From Desulfurispira natronophila (GTDB lineage Bacteria; Chrysiogenota; Chrysiogenetes; Chrysiogenales; Chrysiogenaceae): 59,255 nt of DNA. A program made the translations under genes and the position numbers. The notes beneath the pieces were generated by a model, which saw only the letters and a program-made list of their open reading frames with translations, did no database searches and was not told the DNA's origin. Location: contig NZ_JACHID010000015.1 of NCBI RefSeq assembly GCF_014203025.1, positions 1 to 59,255 of the forward strand. Reading direction: 5' to 3'. Positions 43,419 through 56,208 of the stretch are shown here, piece by piece; within the stretch, counting starts at the first letter, position 1; every line of letters begins with the position of its first letter.

Positions 43419-44680
43419 CACTGGCAGCGTTCAGTTTTAGCTATAAATCAGTGCCCGTTGAGCTTCGCGAGCAACTGGCTTTTACTGCGGAGCAGTTGAG
43501 GCAAATGTACCTGAACTCTTTAGCTTTAGGCTTCTCTGAGTTGGTTGTAGTCTCCACCTGTAATCGGGTGGAGTGGTATGGCATTACCTGTAACACTCAG
43601 CAGACGATGTTTGACCTTTATGGTTTTCTAAGCCACACGACGGGTATTGATCGTCATCAATTGGAAGATCTGGGGCATCTTTTTACCGATCAGGAAGCGG
43701 TTGACCATCTTTTTCGAGTCAGCGCTTCGCTGGAATCTATGGTACTGGGTGAACCCCAAGTGCTGGGGCAGGTTAAAAATGCCTACGCCCAGGCCAGCGA
43801 CATTCAAAATCTTCGCCAGTTGGACAAGCTCTTTATCCGTGCATTTAAAGCCGCCAAAAGGGTGCGCAACGAAACCGCCATTGCTCAAAATGCGGTGAGT
43901 GTTTCCTTTGCGGCGGTGGAACTTGCACGAAAAATATTTGAAAAACTTGACGATAAGCGCTGCATGCTGATTGGTGCAGGAGAGATGTGTGAGCTGGCAG
44001 CCAAGCATCTACATGCCCATGGGGTCAAGCAGTTTGTGGTGGCCAACCGCACCTTGGAGCGGGCTGAGCGACTGGCCACCATTTTTTCCGGAAAGGCTTG
44101 CACCCTGGAGCAGCTAGAAGAGCATTTGTCTGGTTGTGATATTATTATTTCTTCCACCGGGGCTCAAGAACCGGTGATTACCAAGCCAATGGTGCGTCGC
44201 GCATTGAAAAAGCGAGGGATGCAAAACCCAATGTTTTTTATTGATATAGCAGTCCCGCGTGATGTGGAAGAGAGTGTCAATGACATCACCATGGCCTTTC
44301 GTTACGATATCGATGACTTGCAGGAAGTAGTAGAAGAAAACAAGCGCACTCGGGTACATGAAAAAGAGAAAGCGCTCTTAATTATAGAGCAGGAGCGTAA
44401 CAGCTACCAGCAGTGGCTTGAAGTACAAGATATTTCACCGTATATTGTTGCGTTGCGTCAACGGATGCAACAAATTCTGGAGGCTGAGCTTGCTCACTGC
44501 TGCCGCGGGGTTGATGATGCAGAGCAGGAGCGCATGCAGCGCTTTGGACGTCGCTTGATGAACAAGTGGCTCCACTCTCCATCAGCCAATATTAAACGCT
44601 TGGTGGCGGACGAAGGTGGGAGCGGTGCCTCCCACAGTATAGATACATTCAAAAAACTTTTTGATCTGGAGCAGATATGA
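43415..44680 (+). CDS. hemA: Glutamyl-tRNA reductase
   Basis: 421 residues. VVVSTCNRVEWYG contains the catalytic Cys; SLESMVLGEPQVLGQVKNAY and GAGEMCELAAKHL (NADPH fold) follow, then IDIAVPRDVEESV. It reduces glutamyl-tRNA to glutamate 1-semialdehyde, the entry to the C5 heme pathway. The first four bases overlap hemX and the last four overlap hemC, so hemX-hemA-hemC is translationally coupled. No hemL is in the window. Confidence 0.95.
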   Translation: MTLAAFSFSYKSVPVELREQLAFTAEQLRQMYLNSLALGFSELVVVSTCNRVEWYGITCNTQQTMFDLYGFLSHTTGIDRHQLEDLGHLFTDQEAVDHLFRVSASLESMVLGEPQVLGQVKNAYAQASDIQNLRQLDKLFIRAFKAAKRVRNETAIAQNAVSVSFAAVELARKIFEKLDDKRCMLIGAGEMCELAAKHLHAHGVKQFVVANRTLERAERLATIFSGKACTLEQLEEHLSGCDIIISSTGAQEPVITKPMVRRALKKRGMQNPMFFIDIAVPRDVEESVNDITMAFRYDIDDLQEVVEENKRTRVHEKEKALLIIEQERNSYQQWLEVQDISPYIVALRQRMQQILEAELAHCCRGVDDAEQERMQRFGRRLMNKWLHSPSANIKRLVADEGGSGASHSIDTFKKLFDLEQI

Positions 44681-45606
44681 AAATAACTATTGGAACCCGC
44701 GCCAGCAAATTGGCTCTCTGGCAGGCAGAACATATTAAGGCTGAAATAGAAGGTCGCTACAGCGATGTAGAGGTAGTTCTCAAAAAAATTGTCACTAAAG
44801 GGGACAAGATTCTTGACTCGCCACTAGCCAAGGTTGGTGGGAAAGGTCTATTCGTTAAGGAAATAGAGAATGAGCTTATAAGTGGCGAGATAGATATAGC
44901 TGTACACTCTATGAAAGATGTGCCTACTGAGTTCCCCGATGGTCTGGAGCTTTTTGCTATTACCTATCGCGGCGATCCCCGGGACGCTTTTGTAAGCGCC
45001 CATGGAAAGTCACTGGCTGAGTTAAGTCATAAAGAGGATGTAACTATTGGCACGAGCAGCTTGCGTCGGCAAGCACAGCTGCTGATCCGCTATTCCCACT
45101 GGAATATTGTATGGGTACGGGGAAATGTGCAGACACGTCTCAAGCGCATGGAAGAGCGGGGAATGGATGGCATTATTCTGGCTGCCGCTGGACTGCAGCG
45201 CCTGGAGTTGGAGCATCTGGTGCAGGAGTATATTGATCCTGAGGTAATGGTGCCCGCAATTGGTCAGGGTGCCCTGGGTCTTGAGATACGTAGTGCTGAC
45301 AATGAGCTAAAAGAAAAGCTAAAATTTCTGATTCATCCCGAGACGACTCAATGTGTCCTGGCCGAACGTGCATTGCTACGCACCATGGAAGGTGGTTGCC
45401 AGGTTCCCATTGGGGCTTATGCAACCATGACTTCTGATGGTCAAGTGCATCTCAAAGCCATGGTCGGCAGTGTAGATGGTAAAACAGTAGTGCGCCGCGA
45501 AAGCATCGGCAATGACCCAGAAGTTTTGGGTATAGATCTGGCTAACGAGATGCTGGATGCTGGTGCGCGTGCTATTCTGCAGGAAGTATACCAGGATCAT
45601 CAATAA
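44677..45606 (+). CDS. hemC: Porphobilinogen deaminase (hydroxymethylbilane synthase)
   Basis: 309 residues. KITIGTRASKLALWQAEHIK at the start, the substrate-binding HSMKDVPTEFPDGL, GTSSLRRQAQLL, VRGNVQTRLKRM and the cofactor-carrying Cys in MEGGCQVPIGAYA. It polymerises four porphobilinogens into hydroxymethylbilane. Full length and all key residues are present. It overlaps hemA by four bases; hemD and hemB are not in this window. Confidence 0.95.
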   Translation: MKITIGTRASKLALWQAEHIKAEIEGRYSDVEVVLKKIVTKGDKILDSPLAKVGGKGLFVKEIENELISGEIDIAVHSMKDVPTEFPDGLELFAITYRGDPRDAFVSAHGKSLAELSHKEDVTIGTSSLRRQAQLLIRYSHWNIVWVRGNVQTRLKRMEERGMDGIILAAAGLQRLELEHLVQEYIDPEVMVPAIGQGALGLEIRSADNELKEKLKFLIHPETTQCVLAERALLRTMEGGCQVPIGAYATMTSDGQVHLKAMVGSVDGKTVVRRESIGNDPEVLGIDLANEMLDAGARAILQEVYQDHQ

Positions 45607-45637
45607 GATATACGGGGATATGGACGGAGGTATGGTC

Positions 45638-46054
45638 ATGCGATATCTGGTTTTTATGAGTGTAGTGGTAGCAGTAGCCTTTTGGGCTATGGGGTGTAGT
45701 GGTGATCGGGATCCAGGTCCCAGTGCACGTGATAGTTACGAGGCTGCCATGGCCTCTGGTAAGCCAGTTTTGCTGGATTTTGGAGCTGATGGATGTCCCA
45801 CCTGCGTGCAAATGAAGCCATTTGTTTATAAGGCTATATCTGACTACCGGGGTGAGCTGGAAGTGGTTATGATCGATACTAATGTAGATCGTGACCTGGC
45901 GTCTCAGTATCGGGTGCGAGCTATACCTACCTATGTATTTATTAAACCTGGTGGAGAGACAGTGAGTCGAGCGATGGGTTTTATTGAGGCTTCTGATTTT
46001 GACAGTAAAATACGTCAGTTTATTGATGACCACCCACCGGCAGAGATAAACTAA
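45638..46054 (+). CDS. Thioredoxin-like lipoprotein
   Basis: 138 residues from the ATG at 45638 (GGAGG seven bases before), after a lipobox FWAMGC. The thioredoxin fold carries DGCPTCVQMKPFVYKAISDY with a CPTC active site, a conserved VRAIPTYVFIKPGG (cis-Pro) and a C-terminal helix. It probably handles thiols on the outer face of the membrane, for example keeping apocytochrome CxxCH motifs reduced for the CcsBA system. The link to cytochrome maturation rests on position, not on proof. Confidence 0.8.
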   Translation: MRYLVFMSVVVAVAFWAMGCSGDRDPGPSARDSYEAAMASGKPVLLDFGADGCPTCVQMKPFVYKAISDYRGELEVVMIDTNVDRDLASQYRVRAIPTYVFIKPGGETVSRAMGFIEASDFDSKIRQFIDDHPPAEIN

Positions 46055-46219
46055 TAGTTAGCATAGTGCGTTTGCCACTCAAGCCATGATACGCTTGACA
46101 CTGCAATTACTTTTTGCCAACAATGATATTTTATTTCCAACTCAGCATGCAGCTTATTATGCCTATTCATAGGCTCTGCTGGTAAGGCATCTTTTTCCAT
46201 GAATCAAAGGAGGTCACTT

Positions 46220-46492
46220 ATGCGTATACTGTTAATTTCCGCCACTTTAATGCTTGTTGCCGTTATGTTCATGGCTGCTCAGGCCGACTCTCATACTGGA
46301 GCTGGATCTGGCGATACTGCTGTTAAGGCACTGATCGATAATCGCTGCACTTCCTGTCACGGAGCTGGACGTATAGAGCGAGCTCAATTTGACCGTGAAG
46401 AGTGGGAACGAACTGTAGATCGGATGATTGGGCATGGTACAAGCTTAAGTAGAGCCGAGCGTGACAACATAGTTGAATATCTGAGTCGCTAA
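46220..46492 (+). CDS. Small periplasmic c-type cytochrome
   Basis: About 90 residues from the ATG at 46220 with AAAGGAGG before it (an in-frame ATG at 46199 is less likely). A signal peptide ends near AAQADS. One heme site CTSCHG (Cys-Cys-His) is present, with a likely Met ligand in VDRMIGHG and a closing SRAERDNIVEYLSR helix like other mono-heme cytochromes c. It depends on the CcsBA system. Electron donor and acceptor are unknown. Confidence 0.85.
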   Translation: MRILLISATLMLVAVMFMAAQADSHTGAGSGDTAVKALIDNRCTSCHGAGRIERAQFDREEWERTVDRMIGHGTSLSRAERDNIVEYLSR

Positions 46493-46529
46493 ATAACCGA
46501 CCCTGTCGGTTTGTTGAGCACAAAAGTAT

Positions 46530-47147
46530 ATGCTCTACTACTTTATCACCGGAACTACTCTTGGCCTTGCTTCTGGGATCGCACCAGGGCCGCTTATGGC
46601 CCTGGTAATTTCACATACTCTTCAGTTTGGGTTGCGATCAGGCGTAAAGGTTGCTTTGGCGCCTTTAGTCTCTGATGCACCCATAATTATTTTAACCCTC
46701 TTGTTTTTCACTCATCTGTCGCATCTCGATAAATTGCTGGGAGTCGTTTCTCTCTTTGGCAGCCTGTTTCTGCTGCGGATGGCCTATGAGAGTTTTTGTA
46801 GCCAAATGCCTACTGATTGCCGAGTGCCAGCAAAGCCCCGATCGTTGCAAAAAGGCGTATTAGCAAACTTTCTTAGTCCACACCCTTATCTTTTCTGGCT
46901 CACTGTTGGTGGCCCGATTATGGCCAATGCGACTCAAAAAACCCCGCTTCCAGTGTTCGTATTTATCCTGACATTTTACTTCTTTATCGTGGGCAGTAAG
47001 GTTGTCATTGCTCTGCTGGTAGGTCAATCACGTGACCGGTTGAGAGGGGGAGCGTATCGCCTGATTTCCATAGCCTTGGCAGCTGCATTGGCGGTGTTGG
47101 CCTTGATGTTGTTGCGCGATGGACTACATCTGCTTGACTTGTGGTGA
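46530..47147 (+). CDS. LysE/RhtB-family exporter
   Basis: 205 residues in six hydrophobic helices. The N-terminal GLASGIAPGPLMALVISHTL with Pro-Gly-Pro matches the LysE translocator motif, and GVLANFLSPHPYLFWLTVGG the second-half signature. Relatives export amino acids such as lysine, homoserine or threonine with proton or sodium exchange; the substrate cannot be told. Ribosome site is weak (GTTGAG). Lies 37 bases after the cytochrome gene. Confidence 0.85.
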   Translation: MLYYFITGTTLGLASGIAPGPLMALVISHTLQFGLRSGVKVALAPLVSDAPIIILTLLFFTHLSHLDKLLGVVSLFGSLFLLRMAYESFCSQMPTDCRVPAKPRSLQKGVLANFLSPHPYLFWLTVGGPIMANATQKTPLPVFVFILTFYFFIVGSKVVIALLVGQSRDRLRGGAYRLISIALAAALAVLALMLLRDGLHLLDLW

Positions 47148-47413
47148 CTTAAGTTTTTATTTCCTCAAAGTGGCAGGATTTTTGCCCTAAACCAGGGAAA
47201 GAATAGGTTTAATCGGCATCGTGCTGCTAAAAATTGCTTCGCGATAAGAGTTTGCCACTCCAGACTGATCGTCCTGACTTGGACAGTGCATGTTGGACGA
47301 TAGCAATCTTGGTATAGCTGATATGATGAGAAAGGTCAGTGCCAGTCGAGCTGATATAATAAAAGGCGTTAGCTGGGAGGCCGGGGTGAACAGGGGAGAT
47401 AGTCGCAAAAGTG

Positions 47414-47448
47414 AAAAAAACGCCTGAGAGCTTTTCAGGCGTTTTTTT
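47414..47448 (-). terminator. Bidirectional terminator after tRNA-Leu
   Basis: AAAAAAACGCCTGA (47414-47427) pairs with TTCAGGCGTTTTTTT (47434-47448) around a short loop. On the minus strand it follows the tRNA gene by 24 bases. The rest of 47148-47413 shows no gene. Confidence 0.85.
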
Positions 47449-47471
47449 GTGTTGCCGGTGTAAATGTTAAT

Positions 47472-47558
47472 TGGTGCCCGGAGCGAGAGTCGAACTCGCA
47501 CGATGTCACCACCGCCGGATTTTGAATCCGGTGCGTCTACCAATTCCGCCATCCGGGC
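47472..47558 (-). tRNA. tRNA-Leu (anticodon CAA), CCA encoded
   Basis: Read on the minus strand: acceptor GCCCGGA, D arm with GGTAGACGC, anticodon stem CCGGATT-CAA-AATCCGG, the long variable arm GGTGGTGACATCG typical of leucine, T arm GAGTTCGACTC, then TCCGGGC-A-CCA. The anticodon CAA reads UUG. The CCA end is encoded in the DNA, so it need not be added by the CCA enzyme. Length is 87 bases including CCA. Confidence 0.95.
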
Positions 47559-47622
47559 ATATTGTTTAGTGGCTCTCTTTGAACGGGTGGAATGTAGCGG
47601 CAGCTTGTCGTTTTGTCAACGA

Positions 47623-48093
47623 TTAATTATCAGCAATATTGGCAAGGCCGAAAATAATGTGGGCATGGTGGTGGGAAACTGGTTGTACGGATAGCCGCTG
47701 TCCACGCTTGAGAAGCGGCATGTCGTAGAGTTCTGGCTGTTGCTTTAGTGTTGTCAGTAGTAACGGCTCTATAAAGACAGTTTGTAGGCGAAAATCAATC
47801 TGAACCCAGCGTGGATTTTCTGGAGTGCTACGAGAGTCGTAGTAGTTAGACTGGGGGTCGTGCGCGGTCTGGTCAGGTACGGCCTTGCTGACAACTGTGG
47901 CCGTCCCGACGATTCCGCGGTTTTTAACATTAGAATGATAAATAAAGACGATATCTCCAGGTTTCATAGTTTTGAGGTAGTTTCGGGCCTGATAATTACG
48001 CACGCCATCCCACGGTGCTGTGCACTGTGGGTGCTCCTGGAAGTCGTGGATGGAAAACTCGGTTGGTTCTGTTTTCACAAGCCAGTACTGCAT
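47623..48093 (-). CDS. EVE-domain protein
   Basis: 156 residues, one EVE (YTH-like) domain: MQYWLVKTEPTEFSIHDFQ, WDGVRNYQARNYLKTMKPGD, VFIYHSNVKNRGIVGTATVV and PRWVQIDF. EVE domains bind modified bases in DNA or RNA, and stand-alone bacterial copies occur widely without assigned function. Good start at 48093. No partner such as a McrB-type restriction subunit is near, so a defence role has no contextual support here. Confidence 0.88.
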   Translation of the reverse strand: MQYWLVKTEPTEFSIHDFQEHPQCTAPWDGVRNYQARNYLKTMKPGDIVFIYHSNVKNRGIVGTATVVSKAVPDQTAHDPQSNYYDSRSTPENPRWVQIDFRLQTVFIEPLLLTTLKQQPELYDMPLLKRGQRLSVQPVSHHHAHIIFGLANIADN

Positions 48094-48231
48094 GTGTATA
48101 CCCTTTTCCCCCGGCAGCTTGCTCTTAGTGCCAGTAGCCGCTGTAGCTGATTGTTGTAGGTTGGCGTTAAATGAGCCTCCGGCTGTTGCGTGTTCAGGGT
48201 GAAGGCAAGCTTGCAGGGAGGCAGAGTGTCT

Positions 48232-48768
48232 TTAATTGTCGATGGTGACCTTTGCATTTTGTATAATTAAATCATAGGCATAGCCATGGCCAAAATCCTT
48301 GTCGGCAGTGAGCACACCTTGTACGGTTACAATATCTCCAACCTGAACCTTGCTGTCTGTGGTTACGGTAAGATCATTCGTGCCTGGTCCGCCACTGCCA
48401 TCTTGAATGTGAAGCCAGTTGGTTCCCATTATGTTGGCATTATAGCGAACCACTTTGCCCCTTAAATGAACCTCGCCTCCGGCTAGATCGTCTTTCCTGT
48501 CGTAGACATTGGCAATCGAAAGATTGTTCAAGGGTTCAACGCTGCTAAAATCAAATCCTTGGCCGTGAGTTGTGCTTATTTCTGGATGACCAGCGGGCAT
48601 TTCGGGTTGGCGGTTATCTATGGGTGGGTGACCCTCAGGAAGTACCTGATCGGCACTCTCCATCTGTGCGCCATTACGGGATTGTGGCTCTGTTGGGGGT
48701 TCGCTGTTACACCCGATGGCTAATAGTGAGGTGGCTACTATAGTCGGTAGAATAAACGTATTTTTCAT
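48232..48768 (-). CDS. OB-fold lipoprotein
   Basis: 178 residues. A lipobox LLAIGC marks the N-terminal signal. Next comes a low-complexity segment with repeated GHP (LPEGHPPID and MPAGHPEIS). The C-terminal domain, from VHLRGKVVRYNANIMGTNWL, HIQDGSGGPGTNDLTV and VQVGDIVTVQGVLTADKDFG, looks like a single OB-fold of the kind found in periplasmic nucleic-acid- or small-ligand-binding proteins. It is exported to the envelope. Some similar proteins lie beside cytochrome genes, as here. Function is unknown. Confidence 0.7.
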   Translation of the reverse strand: MKNTFILPTIVATSLLAIGCNSEPPTEPQSRNGAQMESADQVLPEGHPPIDNRQPEMPAGHPEISTTHGQGFDFSSVEPLNNLSIANVYDRKDDLAGGEVHLRGKVVRYNANIMGTNWLHIQDGSGGPGTNDLTVTTDSKVQVGDIVTVQGVLTADKDFGHGYAYDLIIQNAKVTIDN

Positions 48769-49118
48769 GTTTGCTGCCTCGCTTTTTATAAGTTAAATTT
48801 CATATGAAGAAGGAGTATCGCACCCTTTCGCTATGTCGTAAAGCAGCGAATTGACTTTGTATGACGCTTTCTGGGGTGCATGATGTTTTCCCATGCGAAA
48901 TGTTCGATGGCCTCAAAGGCTGGCACTGCGCAAAGTACGCCTTACTTCATCTTCCTGTGAGGCGTCTGTAGTCAAGGCTGTATGTGGATGGGATTGTGTT
49001 GAATGCTCTTGCTCATCTCGGTAGGTGCGGCTGTTGCGAGCTTGCTGATACGCAGTGAGCTGTTTAGCATTCAGCAGCTGATTGGGTTATAGATGCCGAA
49101 AAACAAACATCTTTTTAC

Positions 49119-49147
49119 TTGACACACATTGGGGCTACAAGTATAAA
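49119..49147 (+). promoter_or_regulatory. Strong sigma-70-type promoter of icd
   Basis: TTGACA (49119-49124) and TATAAA (49142-49147) are spaced exactly 17 bases. Transcription would start near 49154, leaving a leader of about 75 bases. The remainder of the 462-base gap 48769-49230 shows no gene. Confidence 0.75.
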
Positions 49148-49152
49148 AATAG

Positions 49153-51465
<2,313 letters not shown>

Positions 51466-51509
51466 AAGTGTTATAGGAAAGTTAATCACAAACTTTACAA
51501 GGAGAGTGA

Positions 51510-52478
<969 letters not shown>

Positions 52479-52520
52479 TATTGCTTCTGCACAATGATTC
52501 ATTGCGGAAGGGTAATTAAG

Positions 52521-52621
52521 TGGGAAAAGGTTTCCCAGTAATCTACCAGGGGTTAAAACAACATCGTGTTGTGAAATACTAATAATGGGGGTGGCTACAG
52601 GGGCTTCGCGTGCCTGTAGCC
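52521..52621 (+). other. Series of three inverted repeats between mdh and sdhC
   Basis: TGGGAAAAGGTTTCCCA (52521-52537), ACAACATCGTGTTGT (52558-52572) and GGCTACAGG with CCTGTAGCC (52593-52601 and 52613-52621). Each is perfectly paired. None has a strong T-tract, so they may be RNA stability or processing elements between mdh and sdh messages, operators, or a weak terminator for the third. Confidence 0.5.
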
Positions 52622-52667
52622 TCTCCTGTTGATTTTCCCCCAAAAATAACTATCTAGGGAAGAAAGT

Positions 52668-53333
52668 ATGCAGTTTACTCAAAGTACTGTAGGCAGAAAG
52701 ATGATTATGGCAGTAACCGGGCTGTGTCTGGTGCTGTTTCTCATTATACACTCTGTAGGTAACCTTGGAGTGTTTTCCGGTCCAGACGGTATCAATGCCT
52801 ATGCCGATTTTCTCCACAATCTGGGTGCCGGTGTGTGGATTTTCCGTATCGCGTTGGCTGCCATTTTCGTGATTCACATTGCGTATGGTATACAGTTAAC
52901 CATGGAAAACATGGCAGCTCGACCTGACGGGTACACTTACAAGCAGGACTCCCGTGCCACATTCGCAAGCAAGACAATGATTTACACTGGGTTTATCATT
53001 TTTGCATTCCTTGTTTACCACCTCCTGCACTTCACCATCCGTGTAACCAACCCGGAAATTTACGGATTAGATGCTGCGGGTCGTTTTGATGTGTTTACTA
53101 TGATGGTAGAAGGATTCAGCAGTGTTGTGGTTTCGTTGGTTTACCTTATTGCCATGATCGCACTTATTCTCCATCTTAGCCACGGTGTGGCCAGTATCTT
53201 CCAGACGGTGGGACTAAACAACGTTAAGTCACTGCCTATCATTGAAAAAGTTGGCAAGGCAGTTGCCATCCTGCTTTTTCTTGCCTTTATCTGCATCCCG
53301 GTGGCTATACTTATCGGTATCGTGAGCTTGTAG
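52668..53333 (+). CDS. sdhC: Succinate dehydrogenase/fumarate reductase cytochrome b subunit
   Basis: 221 residues with five membrane helices and several conserved helix histidines ([41 protein letters not shown]), which fit a diheme cytochrome b of the type found in Bacillus, Wolinella and many deltaproteobacteria. It anchors the flavoprotein and passes electrons to or from menaquinone. The sdhA start follows after ten bases. Both succinate oxidation and fumarate reduction are possible for this family. Confidence 0.92.
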   Translation: MQFTQSTVGRKMIMAVTGLCLVLFLIIHSVGNLGVFSGPDGINAYADFLHNLGAGVWIFRIALAAIFVIHIAYGIQLTMENMAARPDGYTYKQDSRATFASKTMIYTGFIIFAFLVYHLLHFTIRVTNPEIYGLDAAGRFDVFTMMVEGFSSVVVSLVYLIAMIALILHLSHGVASIFQTVGLNNVKSLPIIEKVGKAVAILLFLAFICIPVAILIGIVSL

Positions 53334-53343
53334 GAGGAATAAC

Positions 53344-55257
53344 GTGATACTTGACGGAAAATGTCCAACAGGACCCATATCCCAGAAATGGGACAAACAT
53401 CGCCATGAGATGAAGCTGGTGAATCCCGCCAACAAGCGCAAGTTCAAAGTGCTGGTTGTAGGTACCGGACTGGCTGGTGGTGCTGCAGCTGCCACCTTGG
53501 CAGAACTCGGTTACAATGTTGAAGCCTTTTGTTACCAGGATAGTGCACGCCGGGCTCACAGTATTGCTGCCCAGGGTGGCATTAATGCTGCCAAGAACTA
53601 TCAGAACGATGGGGATAGCATCTATCGTCTCTTTCACGACACCGTTAAAGGTGGCGATTTCCGCGCTCGAGAAGCCAATGTTTATCGTCTTGCCCAGGTA
53701 AGTGTTAACATTATTGACCAGTGTGTAGCCCAAGGCGTTCCCTTTGCCCGTGAATATGGTGGTCTTCTCGATAATCGCTCCTTTGGTGGTGCTCAGGTTT
53801 CCCGTACTTTTTACGCTCGTGGACAGACAGGCCAGCAGCTGCTGATCGGTGCCTACCAGGCTTATTCGCGCCAGGTTGCACGCGGCCAGATTAAAAACCA
53901 TACCCGAACGGAAATGCTTGACTTGGTTGTTGTAGATGGCGAGGCAAAAGGTATTACCGTTCGCAACATGGTGACTGGCAAGATCGAATCACACTGGGGT
54001 GATGCTGTACTGCTTTGCACTGGCGGTTATGTAAATGTATTTTACCTTTCAACCAATGCCATGGGTTGTAACGTCACTGCCAACTATCGTGCTCACAAAA
54101 AAGGTGCTTTCTTTGCTAACCCTTGCTATACGCAGATTCACCCAACCTGTATTCCGGTAACTGGCGATCATCAGTCCAAACTGACCTTGATGTCCGAGTC
54201 CCTGCGTAATGACGGGCGTATATGGGTCCCCAAAAACGCTGGAGACAAACGCCCCGCACACGAAATTCCAGAAGAAGAGCGGGATTATTATCTGGAGCGC
54301 AAATACCCCAGTTACGGGAACCTGGCGCCACGCGACATTGCATCTCGTGCAGCTAAGGAAGCCTGTGATGCTGGGAAGGGTATTGGCGATACCGGACAGG
54401 GTGTTTACCTTGATTATGCTTCATCAATTGAGCGTTTGGGCGAAGACACTATCCGCGAGCGCTACGGCAACCTCTTTGACATGTACGAGAAGATTACTGC
54501 CGAAAACGCCTACAAGCAGCCAATGCGTATTTATCCGGCCCCACACTACTCCATGGGTGGACTCTGGGTTGACTATAACCTGCAAAGTAACCTCCCTGGC
54601 CTCTTCGTCCTGGGCGAGGCGAACTTCTCTGATCACGGTGCGAACCGCCTGGGTGCCAGTGCTCTTATGCAGGGACTGGCTGATGGTTATTTCGTTATTC
54701 CTTATACCATTGCTGATTATTTGGCTCGGATTACTCCAGGTAAAGTCAAAGATGACCATCCTGAGTTCCGTAAGGTGGAGGAAGAGGCCCAGGATCGCAT
54801 TAACAGACTGCTTTCATCCAAGGGCAACAAAACAGCCACTGAATTCCACAGTGAGCTTGGTCGCTTAATGTGGAATAATGTTGGTATGGCCCGTAGTGAA
54901 GCCAGCCTGAAGGAAGCTCTTGAGAAAATCCCGGCATTGCGTGAAGAGTTCTGGGAGAACTTGAAGATCAGCGGTAAAAATGATGAGCTCAATATTGAGC
55001 TGGAAAAAGCTGGTCGTGTGGCAGACTTCCTGGAGTTCGCTGAACTTCTTACCCGAGATGCCCTTGACCGTGACGAGTCCTGTGGTGGTCACTTCCGTGT
55101 TGAGCACCAAACCGAAGACGGCGAGGCACTTCGTAACGACGAGAAGTACTGTTATGTTGCCGCATGGGAATACAAAGGACTGGAGAAGAAGCCTGAACTT
55201 CACAAAGAGCCTCTTAACTTTGAAGAAGTTCAACTGGCAGTAAGGAGTTACAAGTGA
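53344..55257 (+). CDS. sdhA: Succinate dehydrogenase/fumarate reductase flavoprotein
   Basis: 637 residues read from a GTG at 53344 with AGGAGG six bases before. FAD motif [20 protein letters not shown], the flavin-binding His in [16 protein letters not shown], substrate residues in [20 protein letters not shown] and [18 protein letters not shown], and [20 protein letters not shown]. It is the large subunit that oxidises succinate or reduces fumarate. The end overlaps sdhB by one base (TGATG). Complete, no missing motif seen. Confidence 0.95.
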   Translation: MILDGKCPTGPISQKWDKHRHEMKLVNPANKRKFKVLVVGTGLAGGAAAATLAELGYNVEAFCYQDSARRAHSIAAQGGINAAKNYQNDGDSIYRLFHDTVKGGDFRAREANVYRLAQVSVNIIDQCVAQGVPFAREYGGLLDNRSFGGAQVSRTFYARGQTGQQLLIGAYQAYSRQVARGQIKNHTRTEMLDLVVVDGEAKGITVRNMVTGKIESHWGDAVLLCTGGYVNVFYLSTNAMGCNVTANYRAHKKGAFFANPCYTQIHPTCIPVTGDHQSKLTLMSESLRNDGRIWVPKNAGDKRPAHEIPEEERDYYLERKYPSYGNLAPRDIASRAAKEACDAGKGIGDTGQGVYLDYASSIERLGEDTIRERYGNLFDMYEKITAENAYKQPMRIYPAPHYSMGGLWVDYNLQSNLPGLFVLGEANFSDHGANRLGASALMQGLADGYFVIPYTIADYLARITPGKVKDDHPEFRKVEEEAQDRINRLLSSKGNKTATEFHSELGRLMWNNVGMARSEASLKEALEKIPALREEFWENLKISGKNDELNIELEKAGRVADFLEFAELLTRDALDRDESCGGHFRVEHQTEDGEALRNDEKYCYVAAWEYKGLEKKPELHKEPLNFEEVQLAVRSYK

Positions 55258-55997
55258 TGAAACTGACTCTCTACGTATGGCGCCAAAAGGATGCCACTTC
55301 CGAAGGGAAGCTTGAACAATATAAGGCGAATCATGTCAGCCCTGACATGTCATTTCTGGAAATGCTGGACGTTGTCAACGAGGATTTGCTAAAGCAGGGA
55401 ATTGAGCCGATTGCCTTTGACCATGATTGTCGTGAAGGTATTTGCGGTACCTGCTCCCAGGTAATTAACGGTGTCCCCCATGGGCCTGAAGAAAAAACCA
55501 CCGCCTGCCAGTTGCATATGCGCAGCTTTAAAGATGGTGACAGTATCTATATTGAGCCTTGGCGCGCTAAGGCGTTCCCTGTTATTCGTGACCTGGTAGT
55601 AGATCGCAATGCCCTTGACAAGCTTATTGAGTCTGGAGGCTATGTTTCAGTAAGCACAGGTGGTGTACCTGATGGTAATGCGATTCCAATACCTAAGGTT
55701 GATGCAGATAACGCCATGGACGCAGCTGAGTGTATAGGTTGCGGTGCATGCGTAGCTGGGTGTCCTAATGGATCGGCTATGCTTTTTGTCAGTGCCAAAG
55801 TATCCCATTTGGCCCACCTCCCTCAGGGGCGGGTTGAGGCCTCTCAACGTGTGCAGAATATGACCAGCACCATGAAAGAGCTTGGCTTTGGCAATTGCAC
55901 CAATCACTATGAATGTGAAGCATCTTGCCCCAAAGGTGTTAATGTGCGCTTTATTGCCAAACTTAATCGCGAATACCTTAAGTCGTACGTTAAGTAG
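55257..55997 (+). CDS. sdhB: Succinate dehydrogenase/fumarate reductase iron-sulfur subunit
   Basis: 246 residues. The [2Fe-2S] site is [20 protein letters not shown] with a fourth Cys in TTACQLHM; the [4Fe-4S] site is [14 protein letters not shown]; the [3Fe-4S] site is [19 protein letters not shown], where the second Cys is replaced by the usual non-cysteine residue. It passes electrons between FAD and the diheme subunit. The ATG overlaps the sdhA stop; a GTG three bases earlier is unlikely. Confidence 0.95.
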   Translation: MKLTLYVWRQKDATSEGKLEQYKANHVSPDMSFLEMLDVVNEDLLKQGIEPIAFDHDCREGICGTCSQVINGVPHGPEEKTTACQLHMRSFKDGDSIYIEPWRAKAFPVIRDLVVDRNALDKLIESGGYVSVSTGGVPDGNAIPIPKVDADNAMDAAECIGCGACVAGCPNGSAMLFVSAKVSHLAHLPQGRVEASQRVQNMTSTMKELGFGNCTNHYECEASCPKGVNVRFIAKLNREYLKSYVK

Positions 55998-56019
55998 GCA
56001 ATGTAATTTGGTTTACTCA

Positions 56020-56057
56020 GGCCCTGCACCAGCTGGTGCAGGGCCTTTACCTTTTTG
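56020..56057 (+). terminator. Intrinsic terminator after sdhCAB
   Basis: GGCCCTGCACCAG pairs with CTGGTGCAGGGCC as a near-perfect palindrome (56020-56045), followed by TTTACCTTTTT. It separates sdhCAB from korAB. Confidence 0.85.
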
Positions 56058-56096
56058 GGTTAAGGATATTGTGAATTTTTTTTTATGATTTTTGCC

Positions 56097-56125
56097 TTGC
56101 GCCCCACTCGGCGTGATGGTATACA
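56097..56125 (+). promoter_or_regulatory. Promoter of korAB
   Basis: TTGCGC and TATACA are spaced exactly 17 bases. Transcription would start near 56132, about 77 bases before the korA ATG. Confidence 0.55.
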
Positions 56126-56208
56126 ATCTCATTAAATGTAAACACTGTTTTAGTACTGCAGTGTTACGAACAACCATTATACATTTATTACTTTTCACAG
56201 GAGACGTT

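Noticed and set aside
47187-47552. 121-residue minus frame starting MAELVDAPDSKSGGG
   Set aside because: It is read through tRNA-Leu; this false N-terminus is a well-known artefact of tRNA genes with a long variable arm.
47623-48093. EVE gene as part of a defence island
   Set aside because: No restriction, helicase or toxin-antitoxin genes are near; stand-alone EVE proteins are common.
53311-53901. 196-residue minus frame opposite the sdhC-sdhA junction
   Set aside because: Antisense to two well-defined genes.
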